Origin: Ustilaginoidea virens
Lineage: Eukaryota > Ascomycota > Sordariomycetes > Hypocreales > Clavicipitaceae
DNA: 64,000 nucleotides
Assembly (NCBI RefSeq): GCF_000687475.1
Contig: NC_057319.1
Span: 496,001 to 560,000 of the forward strand
Direction of reading: 5' to 3'
Both the position numbers and the translations under genes were made by a program. This document shows, piece by piece, positions 55,412 through 64,000 of the stretch (position 1 is the first letter of the stretch; every line of letters starts with the position of its first letter). The notes beneath the pieces were generated by a model. It worked only from the letters and a program-made list of their open reading frames with translations, made no database searches and was not told the origin of the DNA.

Positions 55412-56233
55412 ATGAAGCAGGACAACCTCTCCATCGTGCTCGCCGAGCGTCCAACCGATGGCATTATTCCCGGCCAAACATTCCACCAGAGGAGGACGCC
55501 GATTCCCTCCCCGGCCGATCTAAAGGATGGCGATGTCCTCGTTGAGAATCTCTATCTTTCCCTGGACCCTGCCATGCGTGGCTGGCTGAATGGTAAGATG
55601 GCGTCCTTTCTGTTCTCTAGCCCTTTTCAGTAACGGACGGGAAAAAAAAAACCCCCCCCCAAAAAAAAAAAAAAGTCAAGTACTGCTTCTCTAACAGCAG
55701 CAGATGCGAGATCGTACATCCCCCCCGTCAAGCTGGGTGCCGTCATGCGCGGCGTCTCGGCCGCCCGCGTGCTCGCGTCCAAAAGCAAGCGAGCTTCGCC
55801 CGGCGACTTTGTCAGCGCCTCGGCCGGGTGGACCGAGTACGCCATCCTGTCGGAAGACCAGTTCGAGCCGGCGTCCTCGTTCCCCGGCCTGGACCCCCGC
55901 CAGCCCCAGGACATCCTCTCGGTGCTGGGCCTCACCGGCGCGACCGCCTGGTGGGGAATGACGCAGGTTGGCGACCCCAAGCCCGGCGACCTGGTGGTCG
56001 TGTCCGGGGCGGCCGGCGCGACGGGCAGCGTCGCCGGGCAAATCGCCAAGATCAAGGGCGCCACCGTCGTCGGCATCTGCGGATCCGACACCAAGTGCAG
56101 CTGGCTCGTTGACGAGCTGGGCTTTGACGCCGCGCTCAACTACAAGGCTGCCGACTTCAAGGAGCGCTTCAAGCGCGCCACCAGCAACTACATTGACGTG
56201 TACTTTGACAACGGTGCGTTGCTTGCTTCCTCG

Positions 56234-56264
<31 letters not shown>

Positions 56265-56722
56265 CCCTCCGTCCTCTTGCTTCCGCCTCCTGGCGCTGCG
56301 TAGTGTCTTTGCGCTAACGAAAAGGGGGACGACGACAACGACAACAACAAACAACAGTCGGCGGCGAGGTTCTCGACATGTGTCTTGCTCGCGCCAAGGA
56401 ACACGCCCGCTTCGTCATGTGCGGCGGCATCAGCCAGTACAACACCAGCAACCCCGTCGGCCCCAAAAACATCTCCAAGGTCATCACCATGAGGATCAAG
56501 ATGCAGGGCTTCATCGTGTTTGACCACAAGCACCGCATCCCCGAGATGCGCAAGGAGCTGTCGCAGTGGCTGGCCGAGGGCAAGCTGAAGAAGACGGAGA
56601 CCATTGTCAAGGGCGGCCTGGCGGTTGCCGAGCAGGCGCTGGTTGACTTGTACAACGGGGCGAATCAGGGAAAACTGCTGGTGGAGCTTAAGAGTCCTGA
56701 TGCGCCTGCGTTGAAGTTATGA
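55412..56722 (+). CDS. Zinc-less medium-chain NADP-dependent reductase (leukotriene B4 12-hydroxydehydrogenase/alkenal reductase type)
   Basis: Three exons: 55412-55592, 55704-56213, 56358-56722, giving 351 aa. The N-terminal GroES-like domain contains LSLDPAMRGWLNDARSYIPPVKLG, in which the family MRxxM/WLxDxxSY motif is clear. The Rossmann motif is VVVSGAAGATGSVAGQIAKIKG (AxxGxxG). The family reduces alpha,beta-unsaturated aldehydes and ketones with NADPH. No zinc-binding cysteine set is present, as expected. Intron 1 ends in a CAGCAGCAG triple; the last CAG gives the family-consistent LNDARS, while earlier ones would add one or two residues (NAGNAG-type ambiguity). Intron 2 has a T-rich run. 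Confidence 0.92.
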
Positions 56723-56971
56723 GGGCGGGAGGGAGAGAAAAAAGAAAGAGGAAATGTGTACGTGTAAAACTGAATAGACTAACGAAAGTAACGATGGGCA
56801 TGGATTGGGGACCTGTGATTGCGACATCATGATGCCGCGAGAGATGACTGTCGGACGTTGAGGGCTGGCCATGATCACAGCTCAATGGTTGCATTTCAGA
56901 GTCCCACAGTCACCATTCAACTCGTTGCTTTTTCCTTTTCCCTTTAATCCCACAGCAGCGCGAGATTCCTC

Positions 56972-59440
56972 TTATTCCTTCCCTTCAAGACTGTCGTCAT
57001 CCCTTCTTCCCAACTGATTCTGCCATAAACTAGCATACTTCCCCCCCATCCTCACCAGCTCCTCGTGCCTCCCCCGCTCAACAACCTTTCCGTCATCCAC
57101 CACCAGGATCTGATCCGCCCTCACAACCGTAGACAGCCGATGCGCAATCACAAACGTCGTCCGCTTATGGCTCAGTCTACCCAGTGCCTCTTGGATAGCA
57201 ACCTCTGTCTCGGTGTCCACAGAACTAGTTGCTTCGTCAAAGATCAAGATGGGCGGGTTCTTGAGAAACACCCTGGCTATGGCTAGGCGCTGGACCTCTC
57301 CGCCCGACAACTTGACGCCCTGCTCGCCGACTCTGGTGTCATACCCCTCGGTAAAGGTCAGGATCTTGTCGTGGATGGCGGCCCCGCGGCACGCTTCGTA
57401 TATTTCCTCATCCGAAGCGGATAGCTTGGCGTAGCGGAGGTTTTCGAATATGGACGCGTTGAAGAGCAATGGATCTTGGGAAACTACGCCGATTGCGTCC
57501 CTGAGCGAGCCCTGCGTTACATCGCGGATGTCGTGTCCGTCGACGAGGATGCTCCCCTGCGTGACGTCGTAGTAGCGCATCAGGAGCTTGGTCAGTGTGG
57601 ATTTGCCCGCGCCCGTGGCACCGACAAAGGCGATCGTTTCTCCGGGCTGAGCTACTATGCTGACGTCTTGAATGGCGGTGCGTTTCTGGTCGTAGCTGAA
57701 GCCGACGTTGCGGAATTCGACCAGGCCTCGGACCTGGTCGAGATTTGCGGCTCCGTGCTTGTCCTTGATGGTCGGCTCCGTGGACAAAAGGTCCAGCAGC
57801 CGCTCGGCGTCGATGAGGTCCTTCATGACGTAGCGGTACTCGTGCGACAGGAACTTGAGCGGCCATACCAGATTCTCCCAGTATTGCAGCAGGAAGACAA
57901 AGTCGCCGGGAGACGCGCGGCCGACGTATATCTCGTGCATCACGAGCAGCGCCAAAAGGTAAAAGGTTATGGGCGACAGCGAGTTGAGTATAGCCTCGGT
58001 TAGATGGTCTCTAATCTTCCAGCTCCGTTCCGCGGCCAGGTGTTTGTCGACCGCGCCCCCGAACCGGAGCTTTTCGTAGGAGAACATGTTGAAGGCAGAG
58101 ACTGTCTGCCATCCCTGGACGGCTTGGTGCATGGCTCGGCTCTGCTTTCGTTCGGCCTTGGTCATGAATCGTCTGTTGTCGATGTTCCAGCTTGAAGTGA
58201 CCACCTCGGTGGCGAGGTAGGAAAGAGAGGCGGCAATCATGCACAGCGCCACTGACGAGTTGAACTTGACATACAGGGTCACGAATGCTAGAAGCATGTC
58301 GAGTATGGTGGGCAGCATTTCCAAAATGGCAGTCTGCAGCACATTGGTCAGAGCCTGCCCCTGGTCCACAGCTTTCATGACTTCGGCAGAGTCCCTGTCG
58401 GAATGGAATTCCATGGTCAGAGCCATGACGTGGTTGAAGGCCGCGTTGGTCAATTGCCGGTATGAAAATTGCTCAATGGGGATTTTGGCAAGGTCGCGGA
58501 TCACGGGCAGGACAGATCCGGTGCCTCCGGCCAGAATGCTGAGCAAGAAATAGACTGCCAGGTCCCTGTAAGGAAGCGATCCGGCGATGAGCTTGTCAGC
58601 AACCAGGCCCAGCTGATTCGGCACTGCTATCGTCATGACGCGATCAGCAACCAGGGTAAGGATGCACAGGAGAATGCACAGCTGGACTTTGCGATCGTTT
58701 TTCGGCACGAGATACGGGGTGAAGAGGCGAAAATTGTGCAAGTAGAGCATCCAGCTACCGCTCTTTCGCAGATTGCCTGTCTGCGAGTCCTCGGCTCCGT
58801 CATCTTCTTCATCGCCACCTTCTCCGTCAGAGTCGGTATCTGACTCAAACTGTCCAGCTTGCGCCGTCCCATGATAGCTGGCGTCCGAGGCAGCTTGGCT
58901 GGAAGCATCGGTCAGCAGCGGCGTCGACTCGCTATCAATTCCTCTCTTCCTCGACCCTTTGGGCTGCGCAACAATGCTGTCAACAAACAGTGCCGCACTG
59001 ACCATCCATCGGCCGGCTTGAAGGCAGAATATTTCTCCGTCTCTCAAGATGGTCTGGGAACGCAGGGTCCCCAGAAGGAACTGAACCAGTCCGAATACAA
59101 GGGAAATGGTGGACAGGCCCCTGGTGTCAACAACCAGCAGCCACCTTCGGGCCAATATGGAACTCCATGCTAGAGCATAGAAGACAAGAGATATCGCCTG
59201 GTCGAGCGTGCCCAAGTCGCGTTCATGTTGGTACTGACGTCGCACGACGATGGTGGCCTCGGCGGCGCAAGTCGCTGCAACAGCTAGGATGGCGACGACG
59301 CGCAGTATCGATTTGGCCAAGACACCTTTACCGGGCTCCGCCCGGCCGTAATTGATGATGAAGGAGAAGAAGACGAAGAAAAGCCCAAGAGCCGTGGATG
59401 CCGTGTACAGCCTCCTCGAGATGGAGGCAATAGACGTCAT
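56972..59440 (-). CDS. HMT1: Half-size ABC transporter of the HMT1/ABCB6 type
   Basis: Single exon, 822 aa. It has five N-terminal membrane segments (TMD0) over residues 1-160, then an acidic loop (DSDGEGGDEEDDGAED). A six-span exporter domain (about 240-540) and one nucleotide-binding domain follow. Walker A is GATGAGKST near residue 607, the signature is LSGGEVQRLAIAR near 709, Walker B is ILIFDEATSS near 730, and the H-loop is VIAHRLSTVV. Length and TMD0 match fission-yeast Hmt1 (830 aa), a vacuolar carrier of phytochelatin or glutathione-metal complexes. The vacuolar site and substrate are inferred. The NBD begins with GLVEFRNVGFSYD, again typical. Divergent from ADE6. Confidence 0.93.
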   Translation of the reverse strand: MTSIASISRRLYTASTALGLFFVFFSFIINYGRAEPGKGVLAKSILRVVAILAVAATCAAEATIVVRRQYQHERDLGTLDQAISLVFYALAWSSILARRWLLVVDTRGLSTISLVFGLVQFLLGTLRSQTILRDGEIFCLQAGRWMVSAALFVDSIVAQPKGSRKRGIDSESTPLLTDASSQAASDASYHGTAQAGQFESDTDSDGEGGDEEDDGAEDSQTGNLRKSGSWMLYLHNFRLFTPYLVPKNDRKVQLCILLCILTLVADRVMTIAVPNQLGLVADKLIAGSLPYRDLAVYFLLSILAGGTGSVLPVIRDLAKIPIEQFSYRQLTNAAFNHVMALTMEFHSDRDSAEVMKAVDQGQALTNVLQTAILEMLPTILDMLLAFVTLYVKFNSSVALCMIAASLSYLATEVVTSSWNIDNRRFMTKAERKQSRAMHQAVQGWQTVSAFNMFSYEKLRFGGAVDKHLAAERSWKIRDHLTEAILNSLSPITFYLLALLVMHEIYVGRASPGDFVFLLQYWENLVWPLKFLSHEYRYVMKDLIDAERLLDLLSTEPTIKDKHGAANLDQVRGLVEFRNVGFSYDQKRTAIQDVSIVAQPGETIAFVGATGAGKSTLTKLLMRYYDVTQGSILVDGHDIRDVTQGSLRDAIGVVSQDPLLFNASIFENLRYAKLSASDEEIYEACRGAAIHDKILTFTEGYDTRVGEQGVKLSGGEVQRLAIARVFLKNPPILIFDEATSSVDTETEVAIQEALGRLSHKRTTFVIAHRLSTVVRADQILVVDDGKVVERGRHEELVRMGGKYASLWQNQLGRRDDDSLEGKE

Positions 59441-59895
59441 GCTGGCAAGCAGGGGGAAGCACAGGCTCCGGTTCCGGCTGCGTTACCAAGAGCACAGCAC
59501 GACAGCAATCAAAGACATAGCGTGCGACCCGGATGTCCAGAGTCCAGACGTGCCATTTGCGCCGTTTTGTAGTTTATACGGAGTGGCAAGGACAAGGAAA
59601 AAATGCGCATCGCATCGTCTCAGTCTGACATTGAACGTTAGTCGCCCGCATGGGATGTGTGTGATGTGTGTGATGTGTGTGATATGGTGAGGTGAGCTGT
59701 TGTGTCTGGTTGGATGGGGTCAGGTCTGGTCTGGTCCGATGGGTGCGACGGCTGGCGGCTCTGATGACCAACTGCCAGCTGGGCACTGCACTGACTGCAG
59801 TCCGCTGCTCTTGCACTGCAACCGTGTTGGCGCATTAGCCCCGTCCGTTGCCAAGGACTCCCCCGGATGAGTCTTGACAGGTACATACACATACG

Positions 59896-59904
59896 TACTC
59901 CGTA
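59896..59904. promoter_or_regulatory. TACTCCGTA (reverse of TACGGAGTA)
   Basis: Exact 9-mer, 8 bp before the TACCTAGGTA pair. Confidence 0.4.
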
Positions 59905-59911
59905 TCTTGCT

Positions 59912-59929
59912 TACCTAGGTACCTAGGTA
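59912..59929. promoter_or_regulatory. Two overlapping TACCTAGGTA palindromes
   Basis: Copies at 59912-59921 and 59920-59929 share two bases, followed by GGTAGGTAC. Confidence 0.5.
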
Positions 59930-59956
59930 GGTAGGTACTCTTGCCTGTCTGTTCAG

Positions 59957-59963
59957 TGACTCA
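59957..59963. promoter_or_regulatory. TGACTCA, possible Gcn4/CPC1 site
   Basis: Consensus of the amino-acid starvation regulator, which in yeast also affects purine genes. It is about 1.2 kb from the ADE6 start, so functional relevance is uncertain; the distance to HMT1 is about 520 bp. Confidence 0.3.
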
Positions 59964-60715
59964 TCAGTCATCAGCCATGACCCATCGCCGGGGGCTGACA
60001 GGTTGCAACGCCACTCCGACGAGCATTTCCTTGTCTCGGATTCCTGGAGTATCGATTCCGGATGCAAGGAATCAGGATGGACCTCCAGAGCCAACGGAGT
60101 AGAGCCAATGCAATGGCTGTTGAGATTTTGACTTCATCTGCTCCCAAGAGCAGCGCGTGCTGCCAGGTGGTGGCGGGCCGTGAAAAGGCTTGTGCCGCTC
60201 TGTGCCCAATGTAGTCAATACTACCGAGCTTTTATAGGAGGCACTAGATACTCTGCACCGGCTACTATTAACAGTACGTAGCTTGCAGGCAGTAACTGCA
60301 AGCGAGGCGTCTACTAGTGGGAGCCATGGCAGTTTGTAACGCCCCGTTTGTTAGGGACATGGAGTTGGCGCTAGTATCGAGGACTCCGTACATGGCATCA
60401 ATAGTAAAGCTGCAATCCTAGTCATTATTAACCGAGGGGGTTCGGCTGCTTCATACCATCGGGCTCCCAACAATTTAGGCGCTAACCTGAGTTTGTACGT
60501 GCGTAAAATGAATGGTTTATACCAAAAAAGATGCCGGGGAAATTTTCGTCTCCTTTACCCTGTATACAGGCATTTAGGCGGCTCTGGTACCAAAAGATCA
60601 ATGAACTTCAGCGGATAAACTTGGTTGGCGCAAGCTTGCAGGTACTTCTGACGTGCACGGTCATAAAATTCTTCTAGCTAAGCTATCTGTGGTGCGCAAC
60701 TCGACATTTGTCCGG

Positions 60716-60725
60716 GTCACGTGAC
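60716..60725. promoter_or_regulatory. GTCACGTGAC palindrome (bHLH/Cbf1-type E-box)
   Basis: Perfect 10-bp palindrome containing TCACGTGA, 450 bp upstream of the ADE6 start. A second CACGTG lies at 60993-60998. Confidence 0.4.
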
Positions 60726-61174
60726 ACCGATTACACTCTGCGCCGGAATTTCGCATGCGCAAAGTTTGCCCAATAAAAAATAAATTGACGGGCACAGACA
60801 ATAATCAACCAGCATCGGACTAGATCGCTACGATTCGTTCTGTGGTTTCTGCTCATCTCTCTTCTTCTTCTCGTCGTTTTTTTTTTTCTCTGCATTCACC
60901 GACGAGAAGCTTATTCAAAACGCTCAAGCCCACTGCATTCTTCGCAATACAGGTCATCATCTTTATCGCCAGCGGACGTCCACCACGCATATCACGTGCA
61001 GACCCACATATACGCCCCCCTGCCTCAAAACACCCCGCGGAGGGACAACACTATCGATAAGAGGAGATCGAGGCCGACCCCACCATCTTTCGCACCGCCA
61101 GCCGTCGTTATCGCCAAGCAGGCGCTCCGTCTCCGTCAAATTATCGCTCACGAGCGGTATCGTCGCTTTCCATT

Positions 61175-64000
61175 ATGCCTCACGAGACTCTTGTCGGCAG
61201 TTCTTGCTACACAGCTGTCAGCGCCCAAGAGCTCAAGGCTCGTGCCAACAAAACCAGTCACCCCAAGATCAAGCAGATCCGCGGGCAATGGGTCTACTAC
61301 GTCGACCTGAAATCCCGCGATAAGACCATTGTCCAGCAGTTAAAAACTCTCCTTCAAGACGTTGATTCCGAGCCCCTCTTGGCTTCCGAGATCAACAGCA
61401 ACTCAATTACCGTATACGTCACCCCTCGATACCTTTCGCCATGGAGCTCGCAGGCAACAAACATCGCCCATGTCTGTGGTCTAAAGGACCAGGTTCGACG
61501 CATTGAAAAAGGACGCCTGATCGTGGTCGAATTCGAAGACCCCTACGAAACGGGACAAGATGAGACTTTCCGACACGTCCTACACGATCGCATGACCGAG
61601 GTCTTCTCCTTCGAAAAACCTGAACCCCATGTCATGTTTGCTGACGGAGTTTCTGCACCTCTGGCCGTCGTTGATATATTTGCTCATGGCCAAGAACCAC
61701 TCCAAGTCCTCCAGGCGTACAATAAAGAGAAAGGCCTCAATCTCGACGAGTCCGAGATAAATTATCTTGTTGATGTTTTTAGGAAGCTGGAAAGACCGCC
61801 CCATGATGTTGAGCTTTTCATGTTCGCCCAGGTGAATTCCGAGTAAGTCATGTAGATGGACTTCTGGTCCTAGGTTGCACAAAGCTAACAATGGTCGACT
61901 CGAGACACTGCCGCCACAAGGTCTTCAATGCTAGCTGGACCATTGACGGAGTCAAAAAGGACAAAAGTCTCTTCGAGATGATTCGCAACACACACAAGAA
62001 AACACCAGACTACACCGTTTCTGCATATAGTGACAACGCTGCGGTTCTTCAAGGCGAACCGGCCCATTTCTGGGCCCCTGACTATTCCACTGGGACTTGG
62101 ACTCTGACTCCCGAGGTTGCCCATATTCTTGCCAAGGTCGAGGTAAATCTTATCGCATAATGGAGAGCTTTTCTGGCTCATGTTGGCTAACCTGTGCGGA
62201 ATTCGCAGACTCATAATCATCCTACTGCAATATCGTAAGTCCCCACCACGATGCTCCCACTGCGTTCCTTGTAGTTGGGCATCGTCACGGCGCAATCTCG
62301 CCTAACATGATTTATCGCAGACCGTTTCCTGGTGCTGCCACTGGTTCGGGTGGCGAAATTCGCGACGAAGCTGCCGTCGGCCGTGGCTCCGTCACAAAGG
62401 GAGGTCTGGCTGGTTTTTGGGTTTCTGATCTTCTCATCCCAGACCACAAAGCTCCTTGGGAGAATGACATCGGTCGACCTGCCCACTACGCAAGCAGTCT
62501 CGACATCATGTTGGAGGCTCCAATCGGTAGCGCAAGGTTCAACAACGAATTTGGCCGTCCTTGCCTAACAGGTTGCTTCCGGACGCTACTCACCCCAGAG
62601 ACTTGCAGTGAGGATGCCGAAGCCGAAACATCCTCATGGCGTGGATACCACAAGCCCATCATGCTGGCAGGTGGTGTCGGCAATGTTAGACCTTGCAACG
62701 CTTTGAAAGAAGAACGGCTTGTCCGTGAAGGTGCCCACGTCATTGTCCTTGGGGGTCCAGCCATGCTGATTGGCCTTGGTGGCGGTGCCGCTTCCAGCAA
62801 TGCTTCGGGAGAAAGCAATGCGGATTTGGATTTCGACAGTGTTCAGCGCGGAAATCCCGAGGTGTGTGCCTTATTTTCCCTCTCTAGAGGGGCTCCTGTC
62901 AGCCCCTTTACTGACTTGTTCACTTTAGATGGAACGCCGTGCCCAAATGGTGATCAATACATGCACGGCTTTGGGAGACCAGAACCCGATTGCCATGATT
63001 CATGACGTAGGAGCCGGAGGTCTCTCTAATGCCCTCCCAGAGCGTAAGTCTCGACACAACTGCTATACGGTTTCATGTCCCCTCGGACAGCTTTTCAATG
63101 CTGATGCATCTGTTTTCGTTAGTGGTCAAGGACGCCGGTTATGGAGGGAATTTCGAACTGCGACAAGTTGAAAGCGCTGATCGAAGCATGAGTCCGCTGC
63201 AAATCTGGTGCAATGAAGCCCAAGAGCGTTACGTTCTCCTCATCAACCCTGAGAACATGAACCGATTTTCTAGCATCTGCCGCCGAGAACGATGTGGCTT
63301 CTCCGATGTCGGATGTGTTGCCACCAGGGATACTAGAGGGGATGCCAAGCTCATTCTGACGGATCGTGAGTCCAGGGAGTATCCTCGCCCAATCGATCTT
63401 CCCATGGACGCACTCTTTCCTCCCAAAAAACAACAGGAACGAGATGTCAGCTCCAAAAAGCCGAAACTGCTACCTTTTGATGCTCTTTGCAGTCTGCAAA
63501 GCACACTTGGCGGCGACATGGACAATGCCACTTTGTTCAAGAAGGCTGTCGAGCGGGTCTTTTCGATGCCAGCCGTTGGTTCAAAGTCCTTTTTGATCAC
63601 CATCGGTGACAGAACTGTCGGTGGTCTTACCGCTCGAGATCAGTTTGTCGGCCCCTGGCAAATACCGGTGGCCGACGTGGCCGTTACGGCAGCTTCGTTC
63701 AGCATCGGCGGCAAGCAAAGGACCGGTGAGGCCATGGCTATGGGTGAGAAACCTACCCTAGCCCTGATCAACCCTGGCGCCTCTGCCAGAATGGCGGTTG
63801 CAGAAAGCTTGATGAACCTCGGAGCCGCAGATGTGATGGGAGACTTGCGCCGAGTGAAGCTCTCGGCCAACTGGATGGCTGCTGTGAACCACCCTGGCGA
63901 GGGCGCCGCTCTCTACGAAGCGGTGGAGGCTATCGGCATGGAAATGTGCCCTGAACTGGCCGTGAGCATCCCCGTCGGAAAGGATTCCACCTCGATGAAG
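61175..64000 (+). CDS. ADE6: Phosphoribosylformylglycinamidine synthase (FGAM synthase), 3' end beyond window
   Basis: Six visible exons: 61175-61842, 61905-62142, 62209-62234, 62321-62861, 62929-63043, 63123-64000 (open), giving 822 residues of an expected ~1350. Exon 3 is a 26-nt micro-exon encoding THNHPTAI. Large-type PurL: the N-terminal domain is followed by the linker [15 protein letters not shown], the ATP/FGAR site [41 protein letters not shown] and [16 protein letters not shown]. The second synthetase half starts near the end, with [12 protein letters not shown]. The C-terminal glutaminase domain lies outside. The enzyme uses ATP and glutamine to convert FGAR to FGAM in purine synthesis. 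Intron 1's acceptor is CTCGAG, a weak site. Confidence 0.95.
62209..62234 (+). other. ADE6: 26-nt micro-exon of ADE6
   Basis: Sits between acceptor TTCGCAG and donor GTAAGT. It carries the invariant HNHP motif, so it must be included for a working enzyme. Confidence 0.9.

Larger units (their letters stand above)
59441..61174. promoter_or_regulatory. Divergent intergenic region, HMT1 / ADE6
   Basis: 1.7 kb without a gene. It contains TGTGTGATG repeats (59657-59683), a TACTCCGTA, a double TACCTAGGTA, a TGACTCA and a 10-bp GTCACGTGAC palindrome, described separately. Confidence 0.6.

Noticed and set aside
1..64000. Transposon, RIP-mutated repeat or CRISPR array
   Set aside because: No terminal repeats, transposase or reverse-transcriptase motifs, AT-rich RIP blocks or regularly spaced repeats with unique spacers were seen. 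The one regular array is coding.
1..64000. tRNA and 5S rRNA genes
   Set aside because: Scanning by eye for T-arm and internal promoter patterns gave nothing convincing; a tRNAscan-SE/Infernal run would be decisive.

Overview
This 64 kb window looks like nuclear DNA of a filamentous ascomycete. The evidence is short GT-AG introns (about 50-140 nt) with CTAAC/CTGAC-type branch sites, GC-rich coding sequence, intergenic DNA full of homopolymers and microsatellites, and proteins that read like Sordariomycete families. Hypocreales is my best guess, but that is inference from protein resemblance. I see no ribosomal RNA, tRNA, CRISPR array, virus or intact transposon. All gene models below were spliced by eye, checked for frame continuity and checked against remembered family patterns. 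None was tested by alignment.

Layout, left to right. 0.3-5.2 kb: a PHYHD1-like dioxygenase (+), a WKF-domain nucleolar-type protein (-) and proteasome subunit alpha-1 (+). 5.2-8.5 kb is gene-free and rich in microsatellites. 8.5-15.7 kb: an unknown 213-residue protein (+), a TMEM234-like membrane protein (-), the TOR-complex WD40 protein LST8 (-, with a 22-nt micro-exon) and a tail-anchored FHA protein (-). 18.3-28.7 kb: an IFRD-family protein (+), a monocarboxylate-type MFS transporter (-) head-to-head with a phenol-hydroxylase-like FAD monooxygenase (+), and a cystathionine gamma-synthase-like PLP enzyme (+). 29.2-36.7 kb: a secreted S10 serine carboxypeptidase (-), a TinA/Msd1-like spindle-pole protein (-) and RRP7 (-). 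37.5-44.1 kb: a large secreted protein of 76-residue leucine-rich helical repeats (-), head-to-head with a DUF3712 membrane protein (+). 47.1-50.6 kb: mitochondrial sulfide:quinone oxidoreductase (+) and a Dal5-type MFS transporter (-). 52.4-54.0 kb holds what looks like gene debris. 54.2-59.4 kb: a tiny hydrophilic protein (+), a zinc-less MDR reductase (+) and an HMT1-type ABC transporter (-). 61.2-64 kb: the 5' two-thirds of the purine gene ADE6 (FGAM synthase), cut off by the window edge.

Most genes are unrelated housekeeping functions (proteasome, TOR, rRNA processing, purines, sulfur), so this is mainly core chromosome rather than an accessory island. Three local associations may be functional: the divergent MFS/monooxygenase pair, the divergent repeat-protein/DUF3712 pair, and the linkage of homologues of the two fission-yeast cadmium-tolerance genes (hmt2-type SQOR and hmt1-type ABC transporter) about 9 kb apart.

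The best candidate for something undescribed is the gene at 37.5-41.2 kb. It is a signal-peptide protein with a Gly-Ser linker and about 10-11 tandem 76-residue units, some nearly identical at DNA level (228-bp period). Two intergenic words also recur far above chance: TACCTAGGTA (only in three head-to-head intergenic regions) and TACGGAGTA.
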